NCBI GenBank assembly: GCA_016719485.1
Contig: JADJZB010000031.1
Span: 62,001 to 126,000 of the forward strand
Length of the DNA: 64,000 nucleotides
Reading direction: 5' to 3'
DNA from: Holophagales bacterium
GTDB taxonomy: Bacteria > Acidobacteriota > Thermoanaerobaculia > UBA5066
A model generated the notes under the pieces. It saw nothing but the letters and a program-made list of their open reading frames with translations. It made no database searches and was not told the origin of the DNA. Positions 17,736 to 27,283 of this stretch are shown here, piece after piece. The translations under genes were made by a program, and so were the position numbers. Position 1 is the first letter of the stretch; each line of letters starts with the position of its first letter.

Positions 17736-17760
17736 GCGCACCCTCGAGAGACCGTCCAGG

Positions 17761-17793
17761 AAGGCCCGGGGGCTTCGGCCCCCGGGCCTTTTT
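17761..17793 (+). terminator. Intrinsic terminator with a 13-bp stem and TTCG loop
   Basis: AAGGCCCGGGGGC (17761-17773) pairs perfectly with GCCCCCGGGCCTT (17778-17790) around the stable tetraloop TTCG, followed by TTT. It ends the small Cys-rich gene. Confidence 0.9.
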
Positions 17794-17987
17794 CCGTGTC
17801 CGGGATCACGGGCACGGCGCCCCGTCCCGCGCCGGCGGGCCTGCTCCTTCGTGATGACGCAGAGGACGACCGCCCCGGCCCGCCCCTCGTCGCGCTGCCG
17901 GGGTTTCCATCCCCGGCGCACGGGCATATGCTCACCCGTCGAGCCGGTCCGCCCGCCGGGCCGGCGCTCGACACGAAGGAGAGAACG

Positions 17988-18491
17988 ATGGGAACCAGAG
18001 GACGCGAGATCGTCGGGATCGACGTCGACACGCTGCTGAAGATGCTCAACGCGGCCTACGCGAGCGAGTGGCTCGCGTACTACCAGTACTGGCTCGGGGC
18101 GAAGCTCATCAAGGGGCCGATGAAGGACGCGATCGCCGCGGAGCTGACGATTCACGCCACGGAGGAGCTGAGCCACGCGACGCTCCTGGCCGGCCGCATC
18201 ATCCAGCTGGGCGGGACGCCCGTCCTCGACCCGCGGGAGTGGTTCGCCCAGAGCCCCTGCGCCTACGACGCCCCGAAGGACCCGTACGTCGCCGTCCTCC
18301 TCGACGAGAACATCGCCGGAGAGCAGTGCGCCATCGACACGTACAAGAAGCTCATGGACGCCACCAAGGACAAGGACATGGTCACGTACAACCTGGCGCT
18401 GACCATCCTCGAGCAGGAGGTCGAGCACGAGGAGGACCTCCAGAGCCTGAAGGAAGACCTCGACCTCCTCTTCACCCGCGGAAGCAAGTAG
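17988..18491 (+). CDS. Ferritin-like/bacterioferritin-type protein
   Basis: This 167-residue four-helix protein shows the di-iron ligands of the ferritin-like fold: YASEWLAYYQYW, HATEELSHATLLA, DENIAGEQCAIDTYKK and LEQEVEHEEDL. It is close in length to bacterioferritins and Dps-like (DpsL) proteins and would store iron or consume peroxide in the cytoplasm. No haem-ligating Met can be assigned. The ATG at 17988 has a GAAGGAGAG site; upstream codons in the same frame look non-coding. Confidence 0.82.
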   Translation: MGTRGREIVGIDVDTLLKMLNAAYASEWLAYYQYWLGAKLIKGPMKDAIAAELTIHATEELSHATLLAGRIIQLGGTPVLDPREWFAQSPCAYDAPKDPYVAVLLDENIAGEQCAIDTYKKLMDATKDKDMVTYNLALTILEQEVEHEEDLQSLKEDLDLLFTRGSK

Positions 18492-18507
18492 GGGGCGGGC
18501 CGCCCCC
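18491..18507 (+). terminator. GC-only hairpin between the ferritin-like and DUF134 genes
   Basis: GGGGGCG (18491-18497) pairs with CGCCCCC (18501-18507) over a three-base loop, overlapping the end of the stop codon. No T-run follows; it could slow transcription or set the DUF134 expression level. Confidence 0.35.
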
Positions 18508-18519
18508 CGTAAGCAACCG

Positions 18520-18882
18520 ATGCCCCGTCCGCGCTGCTGCCGCCGGATCGCCGGAGAACCTCCGGCCGGAATCTTCAAGCCCGCCGGGATCCCGGGACGT
18601 CTCCTCGAAGAGGTCGTCCTCGGACTCGACGGGCTCGAGGCCCTGCGGCTCGCCGACCTCGAGGGGCTCTACCACGAGGAGGCGGCAGCGCGGATGGGGG
18701 TCTCGAGGGCGACGTTCGGGCGGATCGTCGCGGACGCGCGGCACCGGGTCGCGGAAGCGCTCGTCCAGGGCAAGCTCCTCCGGATCGAGGGAGGGACGGT
18801 CAGTACTGCGACCGCAGAAGACCGTACATCCACTCGAGGAACTTCTGTCCGAGGGAGCGCTTCTTCCACGCGGCCAGAGTGA
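18520..18882 (+). CDS. DUF134 family protein (MPRPRCCRRI type)
   Basis: The 120-residue protein begins with the DUF134 signature MPRPRCCRRI, followed by GLDGLEALRLADLEGLYHEEAAARMGVSRATFGRIVADARHRVAEAL split over residues 36-82, a sigma-region-4-like helix-turn-helix. It is thought to bind DNA, though its regulon is unknown; relatives often sit beside proteins of iron or iron-molybdenum handling, which fits the ferritin-like gene upstream. The tail after residue 90 is Ser/Thr-rich and overlaps, in the opposite strand, the last 80 bases of the phospholipase gene. Confidence 0.8.
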   Translation: MPRPRCCRRIAGEPPAGIFKPAGIPGRLLEEVVLGLDGLEALRLADLEGLYHEEAAARMGVSRATFGRIVADARHRVAEALVQGKLLRIEGGTVSTATAEDRTSTRGTSVRGSASSTRPE

Positions 18883-20056
18883 TCTGCCGGGACTCCTGAA
18901 GATCGCGCTCGAACATCAGCTCCATCTCCGCCGCGAACCCGGTGTCGAAGACGTGGACGTTCGATTCGTAGTTCCACGAGAACGAGCGGTTCGTCAGGTT
19001 CGACGACCCGACGCTCGCCCACTTGCCGTCCACGACGAGGGTCTTGGCGTGCAGGCGCGACCGCTGGTACTCGTGAATCTCGACGCCGGCCTCGAGGAGA
19101 TCGTGGTAGTCGCTTCGGCCGGCGTACCGCACGGCGGGGATGTCGGTGTGCGGCCCCGGCAGGAGGACCCGCACGCAGACGCCCCGCTTCACCGCGTCGG
19201 CGAGCGCGCGCTTGGCGGGGCCGTCCGGGACGAAGTAGGCGCTCGTGATGTCGAGCCGGCTCGTGGCGGAGCCGACCGCCACGAGGAACGAGAGGCGCGC
19301 CGGGTTCGAATCGAAGCCGGGGGTGGAATCCATGACCTGGCACACCGCCTCGCCGGCGCTCCCGTTGGAGGGATAGAGCGCCCGGCCCGCCAGCAGCTCG
19401 CCCGTCGCCTCCAGCCAGGCGCGGCCGAAGGCGGACTGGAGCTGGCGCGTCACCGGGCCCTCCACGCGCACGACCGTGTCCCGCCAGCGGGTCGGCCGGT
19501 CGGCGTCGCCGAGCCAGTCGTCGTCGATGCAGATCCCGCCCACGTAGCCGACCCGGCCGTCGACGATCAGCACCTTCCGGTGCGTCCGGAGGTGCACCTT
19601 GAGGAGCGTCGAAGCGCCGATCGGCCGGAAGTAGACGAGGGTGGCGCCGGCGTCTCGGAGGAGCTTCTCGTTCGCCTCCCCGAACCCGGACGATCCGATG
19701 GCGTCGACGAGCAGCCGGACGGCGACGCCGGCACGGGCGCGCTCGGCCAGCGCCTCGGCGAACTGGCGGCCGATCACGCCGTCGCGGTAGATGTAGGCCT
19801 CGAGGTGAATGCTCGATTCGGCCGAGGCGATCTCGCCGAGCATCGCCGGGAACGTGCCGTCGCCGTTTTCGAGGGGCCGGACGGTGTTCCCCCCGACCGG
19901 CTCGTTCCCGGACGCGAGGGTGAAGGCGGCGAGCGGGTCGGCCGTGGGCGAAGTCAGAGCCGGCCGGTAGCGCAGGCGCAGCGCCGTCGCGCAGCCCGAC
20001 AGGGCCACGAGAAGGCCCGACAGGAGAAGCACGCGGAAGAGCGTTCGTCTCTGCAC
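18800..20056 (-). CDS. Phospholipase D/cardiolipin synthase-like lipoprotein
   Basis: This 418-residue protein has two PLD catalytic motifs: HLRTHRKVLIVDG and RLHAKTLVVDGKWASVGSSN. Two-HKD proteins of this size make cardiolipin or hydrolyse phospholipids. The leader LFRVLLLSGLLVALSGC ends in a lipobox whose cysteine would be lipidated, placing it in the membrane rather than as the usual two-helix synthase. The GTG at 20056 gives the best leader; earlier in-frame codons look non-coding. It is divergent from the hydrolase gene and overlaps DUF134 at its 3' end. Confidence 0.85.
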   Translation of the reverse strand: MQRRTLFRVLLLSGLLVALSGCATALRLRYRPALTSPTADPLAAFTLASGNEPVGGNTVRPLENGDGTFPAMLGEIASAESSIHLEAYIYRDGVIGRQFAEALAERARAGVAVRLLVDAIGSSGFGEANEKLLRDAGATLVYFRPIGASTLLKVHLRTHRKVLIVDGRVGYVGGICIDDDWLGDADRPTRWRDTVVRVEGPVTRQLQSAFGRAWLEATGELLAGRALYPSNGSAGEAVCQVMDSTPGFDSNPARLSFLVAVGSATSRLDITSAYFVPDGPAKRALADAVKRGVCVRVLLPGPHTDIPAVRYAGRSDYHDLLEAGVEIHEYQRSRLHAKTLVVDGKWASVGSSNLTNRSFSWNYESNVHVFDTGFAAEMELMFERDLQESRQITLAAWKKRSLGQKFLEWMYGLLRSQY

Positions 20057-20207
20057 CCGGCCGCCGAGGATACCCGTCAGCGCCTTCGCACGGCCCTCGC
20101 CTATGCTCCCTCCGCGCCTCGCCCGGCGAGCGCCGGAGGTCGTTCCATGCCGAGATTCGCCCGCCTGCCCCTCGTCCTGCCGCTCCTCGCGCCGTGAGCG
20201 GGCCGGA

Positions 20208-21692
20208 ATGAACATCCTGCGCCGCCTCCGCCGGACCGCCATCGGGCTCGTCTCCACCGCCGCCGTCGTCCTCGCCACGATCGTCCTGGTCCGGGCCTTC
20301 GACGCCCGGCACATGGGGCCGCTGAAGCCGTGGCAGAGGGTCGCTCCGGCCTCGGAGGTGACCGCCCGCGACCTCGACGACGCCTTCTCGATCCGGCAGT
20401 ACCTCGCGCGCGAGGAGATCGTCTTCGAAGAAGTGCGGACCCGCGTCGAGTCCGTGATCGCCCCCGGGGACCGGGAGCCCGCCAACCGCTACTGGCCCGA
20501 CGGGCCGCTCTCGCCTTCGCGGCTCCCGAAGGACTGGAACAGGACGTTCGAGCTCGTCCCCGAGCGGATCCGCGGCGGGGTCCTCCTCGTCCACGGCCTC
20601 ACGGACGCGCCGTACAGCATGCGGCGCCTCGCGGAGATCTACCGCGACCTGGGGTTCTACGCCCTCGCCCTCCGGATGCCGGGTCACGGGACCGTCCCGG
20701 GCGCGCTCACCCGGACCGACTGGACCGACTGGGCCGCGGCCGTCCGCGTCGGGGCGCGCCACGTGAAGGCCCGCGCCGGGGAAGGGGCTCCCTTCCACAT
20801 CGTCGGCTACTCGAACGGCGGGGCCCTCGCGGTCGACTACGCCCTCGACGTCCTCGACGGCGCGAAGCTCCCGAAGGCCGACCGCCTCGTCCTCGTCTCG
20901 CCGATGATCGGGGTCGGGCGCGCCGCGGGTTTCGCCCGCGTCTTCGGGCTCCTCGGCGTCTTCCCGTACTTCGAGACGTCCCGCTGGCTCGACGTCATGC
21001 CGGAGTACATCCCCTTCAAGTACGTCTCCTTCCCGGTGAACGCCGCCACGCAGACCGCGGCCCTCACGAAGGCGATCCGGGCGAAGACGACGCGCGCCGT
21101 GAAGACGAGGACGATCGGAGGCCTCCCTCCGATCCTCACGTTCGTCTCGCTCGTCGACGCGACCGTGAGAACCGACTCCACCGTCCGCGACCTCTACGAC
21201 CGGCTCGGCTCGAACGGGAGCGAGCTCGTCGTCTTCGACGTGAACCGCAGTTCCGTCGTCAGGCCCTTCCTGAGGCGCCGCGAGGAGGGCCGCCTCGACC
21301 GGCTTCTCCCGCGCCGCCCGCGGCCCTACCGCCTGACCGTCGTCACGAACGCCGCGGCCGGGACACGAGAGGTCGTCGAGCGGAACGTCGCCGCGGGGAG
21401 GGAGGACGCCGGGGTCCGCCCGCTCGGCCTTTCGTGGCCTGACGGGGTCTACTCGCTCTCCCACGTCGCGCTGCCGTTCCCGCCGGACGATCCCCTCTAC
21501 GGCAGCGAGCCCGCGCTCGACGACCCGTTCCCCGTCCAGCTCGGGACGCTTCAGCCGCGGGGCGAACGCGCCGTCCTCACGGTCCCGGTCGAGCAGCTCA
21601 TGCGCCTCACCTGGAACCCGTTCTTCCCGTTCGTCGAGGAGCGCGTGCGGGCCTGGGCTGCCCTGCCGGTCCAACCTGCCGAACCCCGATGA
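20208..21692 (+). CDS. Membrane-anchored alpha/beta hydrolase (lipase/esterase-like)
   Basis: The 494-residue protein has an N-terminal membrane helix (IGLVSTAAVVLATIVLVRAF) and an alpha/beta hydrolase domain with the oxyanion segment GVLLVHGLTDAPYSM, the nucleophile elbow GYSNGG (Ser near residue 203), and candidate Asp and His in FVSLVDATV and YSLSHVALPF. Monoacylglycerol lipases and carboxylesterases share this layout. The substrate is unknown. It is divergent from the phospholipase D lipoprotein gene, so both may act on envelope lipids. Confidence 0.82.
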   Translation: MNILRRLRRTAIGLVSTAAVVLATIVLVRAFDARHMGPLKPWQRVAPASEVTARDLDDAFSIRQYLAREEIVFEEVRTRVESVIAPGDREPANRYWPDGPLSPSRLPKDWNRTFELVPERIRGGVLLVHGLTDAPYSMRRLAEIYRDLGFYALALRMPGHGTVPGALTRTDWTDWAAAVRVGARHVKARAGEGAPFHIVGYSNGGALAVDYALDVLDGAKLPKADRLVLVSPMIGVGRAAGFARVFGLLGVFPYFETSRWLDVMPEYIPFKYVSFPVNAATQTAALTKAIRAKTTRAVKTRTIGGLPPILTFVSLVDATVRTDSTVRDLYDRLGSNGSELVVFDVNRSSVVRPFLRRREEGRLDRLLPRRPRPYRLTVVTNAAAGTREVVERNVAAGREDAGVRPLGLSWPDGVYSLSHVALPFPPDDPLYGSEPALDDPFPVQLGTLQPRGERAVLTVPVEQLMRLTWNPFFPFVEERVRAWAALPVQPAEPR

Positions 21693-21694
21693 AA

Positions 21695-21730
21695 GCGTCC
21701 GGTCCCGGCCGTACGGCCGGGGCCGGACGC
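21695..21730. terminator. Long hairpin between convergent genes
   Basis: A 16-base arm starting GCGTCCGGTCCC pairs with an arm ending GGGGCCGGACGC around GTAC, with a single G-T wobble. It lies two bases after the hydrolase stop codon and 12 bases from the end of the convergent gene, so it can serve both. No T-run follows. Confidence 0.65.
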
Positions 21731-21742
21731 CGGTCCTGGGTC

Positions 21743-23656
21743 CTACGGCTTCCCGGCGGGCGGCCGGAGCAGCAGCACGCGCGAACCTGGCGAGCTCCAG
21801 GCGACCAGCAGCTCTCTCGCCTTGCCCGCGTCCGCGGCGGGCGCGCTGCGCGTGGCGAGGGAGATGCTCCTTCGCACGACGACCCTGCCGTCGGCTCCGG
21901 AGGTACCGCTCGCGGCGACCTCCCCCAGGGTGTTCGCGACCTTCGCCGAGCTCGGCGGCGTCGCGACGGTCCAGCCCTTGGGCAGGTCGAGCGTGACCTC
22001 GAGCTCCTCGCTGCCCGGGCCGGGCAGCGCGATCGGCGAAAGCCGGCCGGCGCCGGGGAGCGGCGGCAGCTCGTCCGTGACGCCGCCGGGGACCCCGGCG
22101 AGCGTCACGGCGTGAAGGCCGCGCGCGTTCTTCTCGGGCAGCGCGCCCTCGAATGACGCCGAGAGCGACGCTTCGCCCCGCTGGAGCCGCGTCGTGCGGG
22201 CGCTCGTGACCTTGGCGCCCTCGATCAGTCCGCCGGCGAGCCGTTCCGCGAGCTTCTGCGGGTCGCGGACCAGCCCCACGTGGGGCGTGGCGCCGCCGAT
22301 CGTCGTCAGCGCCAGCTCACCCTTGACGCCGCCTTTCTCGTCGATCTTCAGCGAAGCCACGAGACGGCGCCGCCACGGCGCGGCGAGCGCGCCGAGATCG
22401 ACGGAGTCGCCCGGGACGACGAGGTGGGCGCGGTCGAGGTGGCGTTCCAGAGGCGTCTCGGCCTTCGGCTCCGCCGGGTCGTAGAGACGATCGTCGCCCG
22501 CGCCGAACCGCACCAGCAGGACGGCCCGGTCGTGGAGCGCGAAACCCGGGGCCCGGCCGGCCTGCGGGCCGGCCAGGAGGAGGCCGGGACGGGCCTCGAA
22601 GCCGAGCTCGCCGAGGACGCGCGCCTGGAGCGCCGCCATCTCGAGCGGCGACGCCCACCCCGCCGCCCAGACGGCGGCGAGCGGGTGAATGGCCCAGCCC
22701 GTGTGCGACGCGGGGAGCGCGCCCGAGACGTTGATGGCGTCGGAGAGGGCCGTCAGCGCCGCGAGGAGGGCGCGCTCGCGATCCGGCTCGGAGCCGACCG
22801 CCTTGCGGACCGCTTCGATCGCGCCGGCGGGCACCGGTCCGGCCGCGTCCCAGCGCCGCTGGAGCTCGTCCGCGGCCCAGCCCTTTCCCGCGGGAGATCC
22901 CGCCGCAGCGAGCGCGTACGGCTCGAACTCCACGCGCGCGGGCGTGCCGGGCTCCGCGGGAAGCGCGGCGACGCTCTCGCGCCTCCAGCGGCACGTGCGG
23001 CTGGCTCCCGTGGTCGTGCACTCTGCCGCCGGTCCGCCCTCCGCGGCGGCCGAAGCGACGAGCTCGACGCCGGCCGGGGCCTCGACCTCGACGAGGCGCT
23101 GGGCGACGGGGAAGGCGAAGGCGAGCGGCTCGGCGACGGTCATCCCGGCCTGCGTGGAAGCGGCACGGGTGACGCGCCACGACGCCTCGATCACCGCGCC
23201 CGGCTCGAGCGCGGTGTGCACGATCACCCTGCGGCGCAGCTTGCTCCAGAGGGGGTTCCTGTGGACCCCGGGCGGCAGCTCGTCGACGATCGCGTTGGCC
23301 GGCCCCTCCACGACCTCGCCGGACGGCCGCACCGTGCGGTTGTAGAGCACCTCGAACGTCTCGACCGCCGGGTCCCACACGATCCGGCTCTCGCCGAAGT
23401 CGCGGTTGATGGCGAGCGAGGAATTGACCTTCATCCGCAGCGTGCGCTCGTGGACGACGGCCCCGTCCGCGCGAAGCGTGTAGCGGTCGGCGAGGAGCAG
23501 GGCCTCGGCGTCCGGGCCGCCCGGGAAGGCGAACGCCTTCGGCGCGTTGGCGGAGGGGGCCGTGGCCTTCGTGACGACCTGCGGCTGCGCGGCGATCGCG
23601 GCCCCGGCGAGGAGGACGCAGAGGAAGACGAATCCCGAGCGAACCGGGTTGCGCAT
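21743..23656 (-). CDS. DUF3857-type exported protein
   Basis: This 637-residue exported protein (signal peptide RSGFVFLCVLLAGAAIAA) shares the N-terminal DUF3857 layout of its neighbour: YTLRADGAVVHERTLRMKVNS and later FEVLYNRTVRPSGEVVEGPAN. A transglutaminase-like middle section is present, but the Cys-His-Asp triad is not evident, so it is likely non-catalytic. Its ATG overlaps the stop of the upstream transglutaminase gene by one base, showing a coupled pair. Such pairs are common in Acidobacteriota and Bacteroidota without known function. Confidence 0.75.
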   Translation of the reverse strand: MRNPVRSGFVFLCVLLAGAAIAAQPQVVTKATAPSANAPKAFAFPGGPDAEALLLADRYTLRADGAVVHERTLRMKVNSSLAINRDFGESRIVWDPAVETFEVLYNRTVRPSGEVVEGPANAIVDELPPGVHRNPLWSKLRRRVIVHTALEPGAVIEASWRVTRAASTQAGMTVAEPLAFAFPVAQRLVEVEAPAGVELVASAAAEGGPAAECTTTGASRTCRWRRESVAALPAEPGTPARVEFEPYALAAAGSPAGKGWAADELQRRWDAAGPVPAGAIEAVRKAVGSEPDRERALLAALTALSDAINVSGALPASHTGWAIHPLAAVWAAGWASPLEMAALQARVLGELGFEARPGLLLAGPQAGRAPGFALHDRAVLLVRFGAGDDRLYDPAEPKAETPLERHLDRAHLVVPGDSVDLGALAAPWRRRLVASLKIDEKGGVKGELALTTIGGATPHVGLVRDPQKLAERLAGGLIEGAKVTSARTTRLQRGEASLSASFEGALPEKNARGLHAVTLAGVPGGVTDELPPLPGAGRLSPIALPGPGSEELEVTLDLPKGWTVATPPSSAKVANTLGEVAASGTSGADGRVVVRRSISLATRSAPAADAGKARELLVAWSSPGSRVLLLRPPAGKP

Positions 23657-25692
23657 CACGCCTTCCCCTTTCCCTTGCCGGCCGGCCTGACGAGGAGCGG
23701 CGTTTCGGCGAGCTTGCGGAACGACTCGAGGGCGGCCCGCAGCGCGGGCCACTCCTCGGGGGCGAAGATGCGGCGGTCGAGGGTGAGCGTCTCGCTGACG
23801 ACGAGCTCGCTCCCGGCGTGCTTCCAGGTCGACTGCAGGCTCCCCGCGCCGTCCAGCTTCGCGTCGTCGGGGAGGCCCTCCACCTTCGCGCCAGCCGGAA
23901 GCGTGATGCGCTCGTCGAGACGCACCACCTTCGAGCAGCCGATCCGGACCGGGTACTTCCGCTCCTTCGGCTTGAGCGGCAGCGTGATCTCCTCGGCGCG
24001 CGCCGCGACCCCGACCGGGTGGCGCGCCGCGAGCGGCGTCAGGAGGAGCGCGCCGTCGTCGAGGACGCGGGCGTAGCCCGGGATCGTGAACTCGGCCTCG
24101 ATCGTGAACGGCACCCTGAGGTCGTCGGGGTCGGTCCGGGACGTGACGCGGACGACCGCGCGCGGGTCGACGGCCGCCAGCAGCCCCTCGTCGATCGCCG
24201 CCCACTGCGTGCGCGTGCGGCCGCGGTAGGGACGGCGCAGGCCCGAGTCGGACTGCCCGTCGGCGGTGAGCCGCAGCGTCCCCTTCAGGGTGCCGTCGGC
24301 GAGCAGCGTCGAGCGGACGGTGAAGCCCAGCGGGTGGTCGGAAGGGGGCGAGATCGGCGTCGTGATGATGTCCGCCCCTTCGGGCAGCCCCATCAGGACC
24401 TCCTGCTGCTGCTCGCGGCTCGACCAGAGCTCGCGGGCGCCCGGCACCCAGGTCGGGTCGAGGAGCTGCGCCGCACCGTCGGGGCGCCGCCACACCGTGA
24501 TGCAGTGGTTGAACTGGTCGGCGGCGATCTTCTCGATCCGCTCGCCCGCCATGGTCATGCCGGCGTACGCCTCGAACCCGGCGGCGCGCAGCAGCGCGGT
24601 GAGGATCCCCGCCTTGTCCTTGCAGACGCCGCCCCGGTCCCGCAGCGTCATCGCCGCGGGGTGCAGCGTGTAGCCCTCGCCCTCGCCCATGTGGAGGCCG
24701 ATGTACCGGATGTTCTCGGCGACCCAGTGGGTCAGCGCGGCGACCTTGTCGTCGGCGCGCTCGAGCCCGGCGGTCACCTCGTCGGCCACCTTCTTGAGCT
24801 CGGGCGTCACCGCGAAGGCCTTCGCGTCCTCCTGGACGCCGTGGAACCAGACCGCCTTGGCCTGCCAGTCGGGCGACGTCGTCAGGAGCAGCTTCGGCGC
24901 GACGTCCGGCCAATCGACCATGTTCTTCTCGGGCTCCGACGGCTTCCAGCCCCTCAGGGTGACCGTCACCGTGCGCATCCCGGAGGCGGTGCGGTCCTCG
25001 ACCTCGGCGCCGCCGATGAAGAGCTGGTACTGGAGGTTCTTCGCGGCCGGGATCGTCACCCGGTAGCGCTGCTCGACGACCGGGTTGGGCGCGAAGAACG
25101 GCACGATGTCGTAGAAGTGGCCCTTCATCGGGGGGACGAACCGGGCCTCCGCAGACCCTTCGTCACCGTCGAGGAGCGCGTAGGTGAAGCCGACCCGCCG
25201 GGTCACGAGCTCCACCGCGTCGCCCACGTCGAGCCGCCCGACCGGCACCAGCCTGTGGCGGGCGTTCCACAGGATCGTCCCCTGGGTGTCGGGATGGTCC
25301 TGGACGCCGGCGACGTCCACGTCGCGCACGCCTCCCGCGGCGGTCAGCACGCGGCAGAGCAGCACCTCGACGGCGGCCGACATCGGGTCGTAGGAGAGCT
25401 CGGCGACGGCGAGCTGCCGCGCGCCGGCGGCCGTGAGCGCCTTGACGAGCGTGTGCTGCACCGTGCGCGCCATGCCGCTCTCCTCGACCACGACCTCGCG
25501 GCGGTCGAAGACCGTCACGACGGCGGCGCCGGGGAAGGCGTCCGCTCCGCCCGCCCTCGCGAGGACCTTCTGCACGTCGGCGGCCGGCAGGTCCCAGCTC
25601 GGCGGCGTCTCGGCGCCGGAAGCGGAAAGAGCAACGAGGGCCGCCACGACGGCAGCCGAGAGGACGAACGGGCGAGGAACACGTGCGCGCAT
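23656..25692 (-). CDS. DUF3857/transglutaminase-like exported protein
   Basis: The 678-residue protein has a signal peptide, an N-terminal DUF3857 domain (VEESGMARTVQHTLVKALTAAG) and a transglutaminase core with the catalytic triad visible in GGVCKDKAGILTALLRAAGFEAY (Cys), FNHCITVW (His) and LLDPTWVPG (Asp). Related proteins are periplasmic proteases or cross-linkers of unknown target. The ATG at 25692 is preferred to 25716: it gives a compact signal peptide, and a TATGAT box at 25712-25717 overlaps the upstream ATG. Confidence 0.8.
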   Translation of the reverse strand: MRARVPRPFVLSAAVVAALVALSASGAETPPSWDLPAADVQKVLARAGGADAFPGAAVVTVFDRREVVVEESGMARTVQHTLVKALTAAGARQLAVAELSYDPMSAAVEVLLCRVLTAAGGVRDVDVAGVQDHPDTQGTILWNARHRLVPVGRLDVGDAVELVTRRVGFTYALLDGDEGSAEARFVPPMKGHFYDIVPFFAPNPVVEQRYRVTIPAAKNLQYQLFIGGAEVEDRTASGMRTVTVTLRGWKPSEPEKNMVDWPDVAPKLLLTTSPDWQAKAVWFHGVQEDAKAFAVTPELKKVADEVTAGLERADDKVAALTHWVAENIRYIGLHMGEGEGYTLHPAAMTLRDRGGVCKDKAGILTALLRAAGFEAYAGMTMAGERIEKIAADQFNHCITVWRRPDGAAQLLDPTWVPGARELWSSREQQQEVLMGLPEGADIITTPISPPSDHPLGFTVRSTLLADGTLKGTLRLTADGQSDSGLRRPYRGRTRTQWAAIDEGLLAAVDPRAVVRVTSRTDPDDLRVPFTIEAEFTIPGYARVLDDGALLLTPLAARHPVGVAARAEEITLPLKPKERKYPVRIGCSKVVRLDERITLPAGAKVEGLPDDAKLDGAGSLQSTWKHAGSELVVSETLTLDRRIFAPEEWPALRAALESFRKLAETPLLVRPAGKGKGKA

Positions 25693-25758
25693 GCGGCAAC
25701 CCCCGCTCGGCATCATAGCGACCAGAGCGGCGGCCAGCGGCTTCGGAGCTTCCCTTTC

Positions 25759-27270
25759 CTACCTGGCAGCACCCTTCGGCAGGTAGTAGTCCGATCGCCT
25801 GTACATCCTCGTCACCTTGCCCGTCGCGTCGAGCTCGAAGCGGAGGGTCTCACCGTCGGGGAGCCTGAAGGTGTGTTCGCCGGCGGGGGCGAGACGGCTG
25901 ACCGCATCCTCCGCGGCTTCCTCGGGAGGGTAGGAGTGCTCGTAGAGAGCGAGGGCGCCGTCGAGGACGAGCACCTCGATCTCCCAGTCCCAGGGATCCG
26001 TGTAGGTGCCCACGTAGCGCTTCCAGCCGGGGTCGGGCGGTGCCGGGGCCGCGGAGGGTCCGGCCCCGGACGCCGCGACGGCGCCGCCGACGACCGCGAG
26101 CGCCTGTCGGGCGAAGAAGCCGGGGCTGGCGTCGTCGGCGTTCGTGAGAGCGATGGCGGCGAGGCCGCGTTCGGGGTCGAGGAGGACGTCGGCGCGGTGG
26201 CCGCCGATCCAGCCGCCGTGGGAGACGTACGTGCGTCCGTCGCGGCGCGAGACGCCCCACCCGAGGCCGCGACCGCCGGTCCACTTCGCGTTGACGAAAT
26301 GCGGACGGTGCATCTCGGCGAGCGTCGGCCCGGAGAGGATCCGAGCTCCGCCGGCCGGGGGGCCGGCGGGGTCGGCGGTGAGCTGGAACGCGGCGAAGCG
26401 GGCGAGGTCCTCGAGCGTCGAGACGATCGCCGCCGCCGGGGCGATCGCGCCGGTTTCGTAGTAGTCGAGCGTCCCGCGGCTGCCGTCGGCCTGCTTCCGG
26501 CGGTGCTGCCGCGGGAGAGAGGCGATCTCGGCGGCCGTCGGCGCGCCGGTCGTCGAGGTCATTCCGAGCGGGGCGGTGATGTGGGCGCGCACGTAGCCGG
26601 CCCAGCTCTCACCGGAGACGGCCGCGACGATCTCGCCGAGAAGCGCCACGCCGAGGTTCGAGTAGCGGTAGGTCTTCCCGGGAGGCGAGATCACCGTGAC
26701 CCGCGGCATCGCGGCGCGCAGCGCCTCGCGCGTCGGGAACTGATGGGTCGTCCAGGCGTCGAAGGGCGCCTCGCGCGAGAGGCCCGACGTGTGGGTCAGG
26801 AGGTGCTCGACGGTGATCGGCGGCGCGGTCGGGAACGGGTTCGGCACCTTGAACCAGGGGAGGTGCTTCACCACCGGGTCGTCGAGCCGGAGCTTCCCCG
26901 CGTCGCGCAGCTGCAGGATCGCCGTCGCGGTGAAGACCTTGCTCACCGACCCGATGCGAAATCGCGTCGCCGGAGTGAGCGGGACGCCGCCCGCCAGGTC
27001 GGTCGTGCCGTAGCCCTTCGCCCAGGCGAGCCCGTCCCGGGTCACGACGCCGACCACGACCCCCGGTACGCCGTTGTAGGCGAGCTGCTCGGCGGCCCAG
27101 AGGTCGTAGAGAGCAGCGGCCTCGGCGACTCCGGCGTTCACCCCGACGGTCGAGGCTTCCATGGCGCGTGCGAGGCTTGACGCCGCGAGGACGGCGACGA
27201 CGATGAGCAGAGGGACGCCGGGCCACCCGGCTGACCGGTTCCAGGTGATCTCGGGCGGGGCCTGGTTCAT
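25759..27270 (-). CDS. Serine beta-lactamase-like hydrolase (class C/DD-peptidase fold)
   Basis: This 503-residue exported protein has the three motifs of the family: SVSK (IGSVSKVFTATAILQL, near residue 108), YSN (YRYSNLGVALLG) and HGG (VSHGGWIGGHR) in the KTG position. These proteins include esterases, D-aminopeptidases and beta-lactamases, so antibiotic hydrolysis should not be assumed. The final 100 residues form a separate small domain (WKRYVGTYTDPWDWEIEVLV) common to this subfamily. The ATG at 27270 has an AAGGAG site eight bases away. Confidence 0.85.
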   Translation of the reverse strand: MNQAPPEITWNRSAGWPGVPLLIVVAVLAASSLARAMEASTVGVNAGVAEAAALYDLWAAEQLAYNGVPGVVVGVVTRDGLAWAKGYGTTDLAGGVPLTPATRFRIGSVSKVFTATAILQLRDAGKLRLDDPVVKHLPWFKVPNPFPTAPPITVEHLLTHTSGLSREAPFDAWTTHQFPTREALRAAMPRVTVISPPGKTYRYSNLGVALLGEIVAAVSGESWAGYVRAHITAPLGMTSTTGAPTAAEIASLPRQHRRKQADGSRGTLDYYETGAIAPAAAIVSTLEDLARFAAFQLTADPAGPPAGGARILSGPTLAEMHRPHFVNAKWTGGRGLGWGVSRRDGRTYVSHGGWIGGHRADVLLDPERGLAAIALTNADDASPGFFARQALAVVGGAVAASGAGPSAAPAPPDPGWKRYVGTYTDPWDWEIEVLVLDGALALYEHSYPPEEAAEDAVSRLAPAGEHTFRLPDGETLRFELDATGKVTRMYRRSDYYLPKGAAR

Positions 27271-27283
27271 CACTCTGACTCCT

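Noticed and set aside
25759..27270. A true antibiotic-resistance beta-lactamase
   Set aside because: The SxxK and YxN motifs are shared by many esterases and peptidases; the HGG third motif and extra C-terminal domain do not fit a known resistance enzyme.
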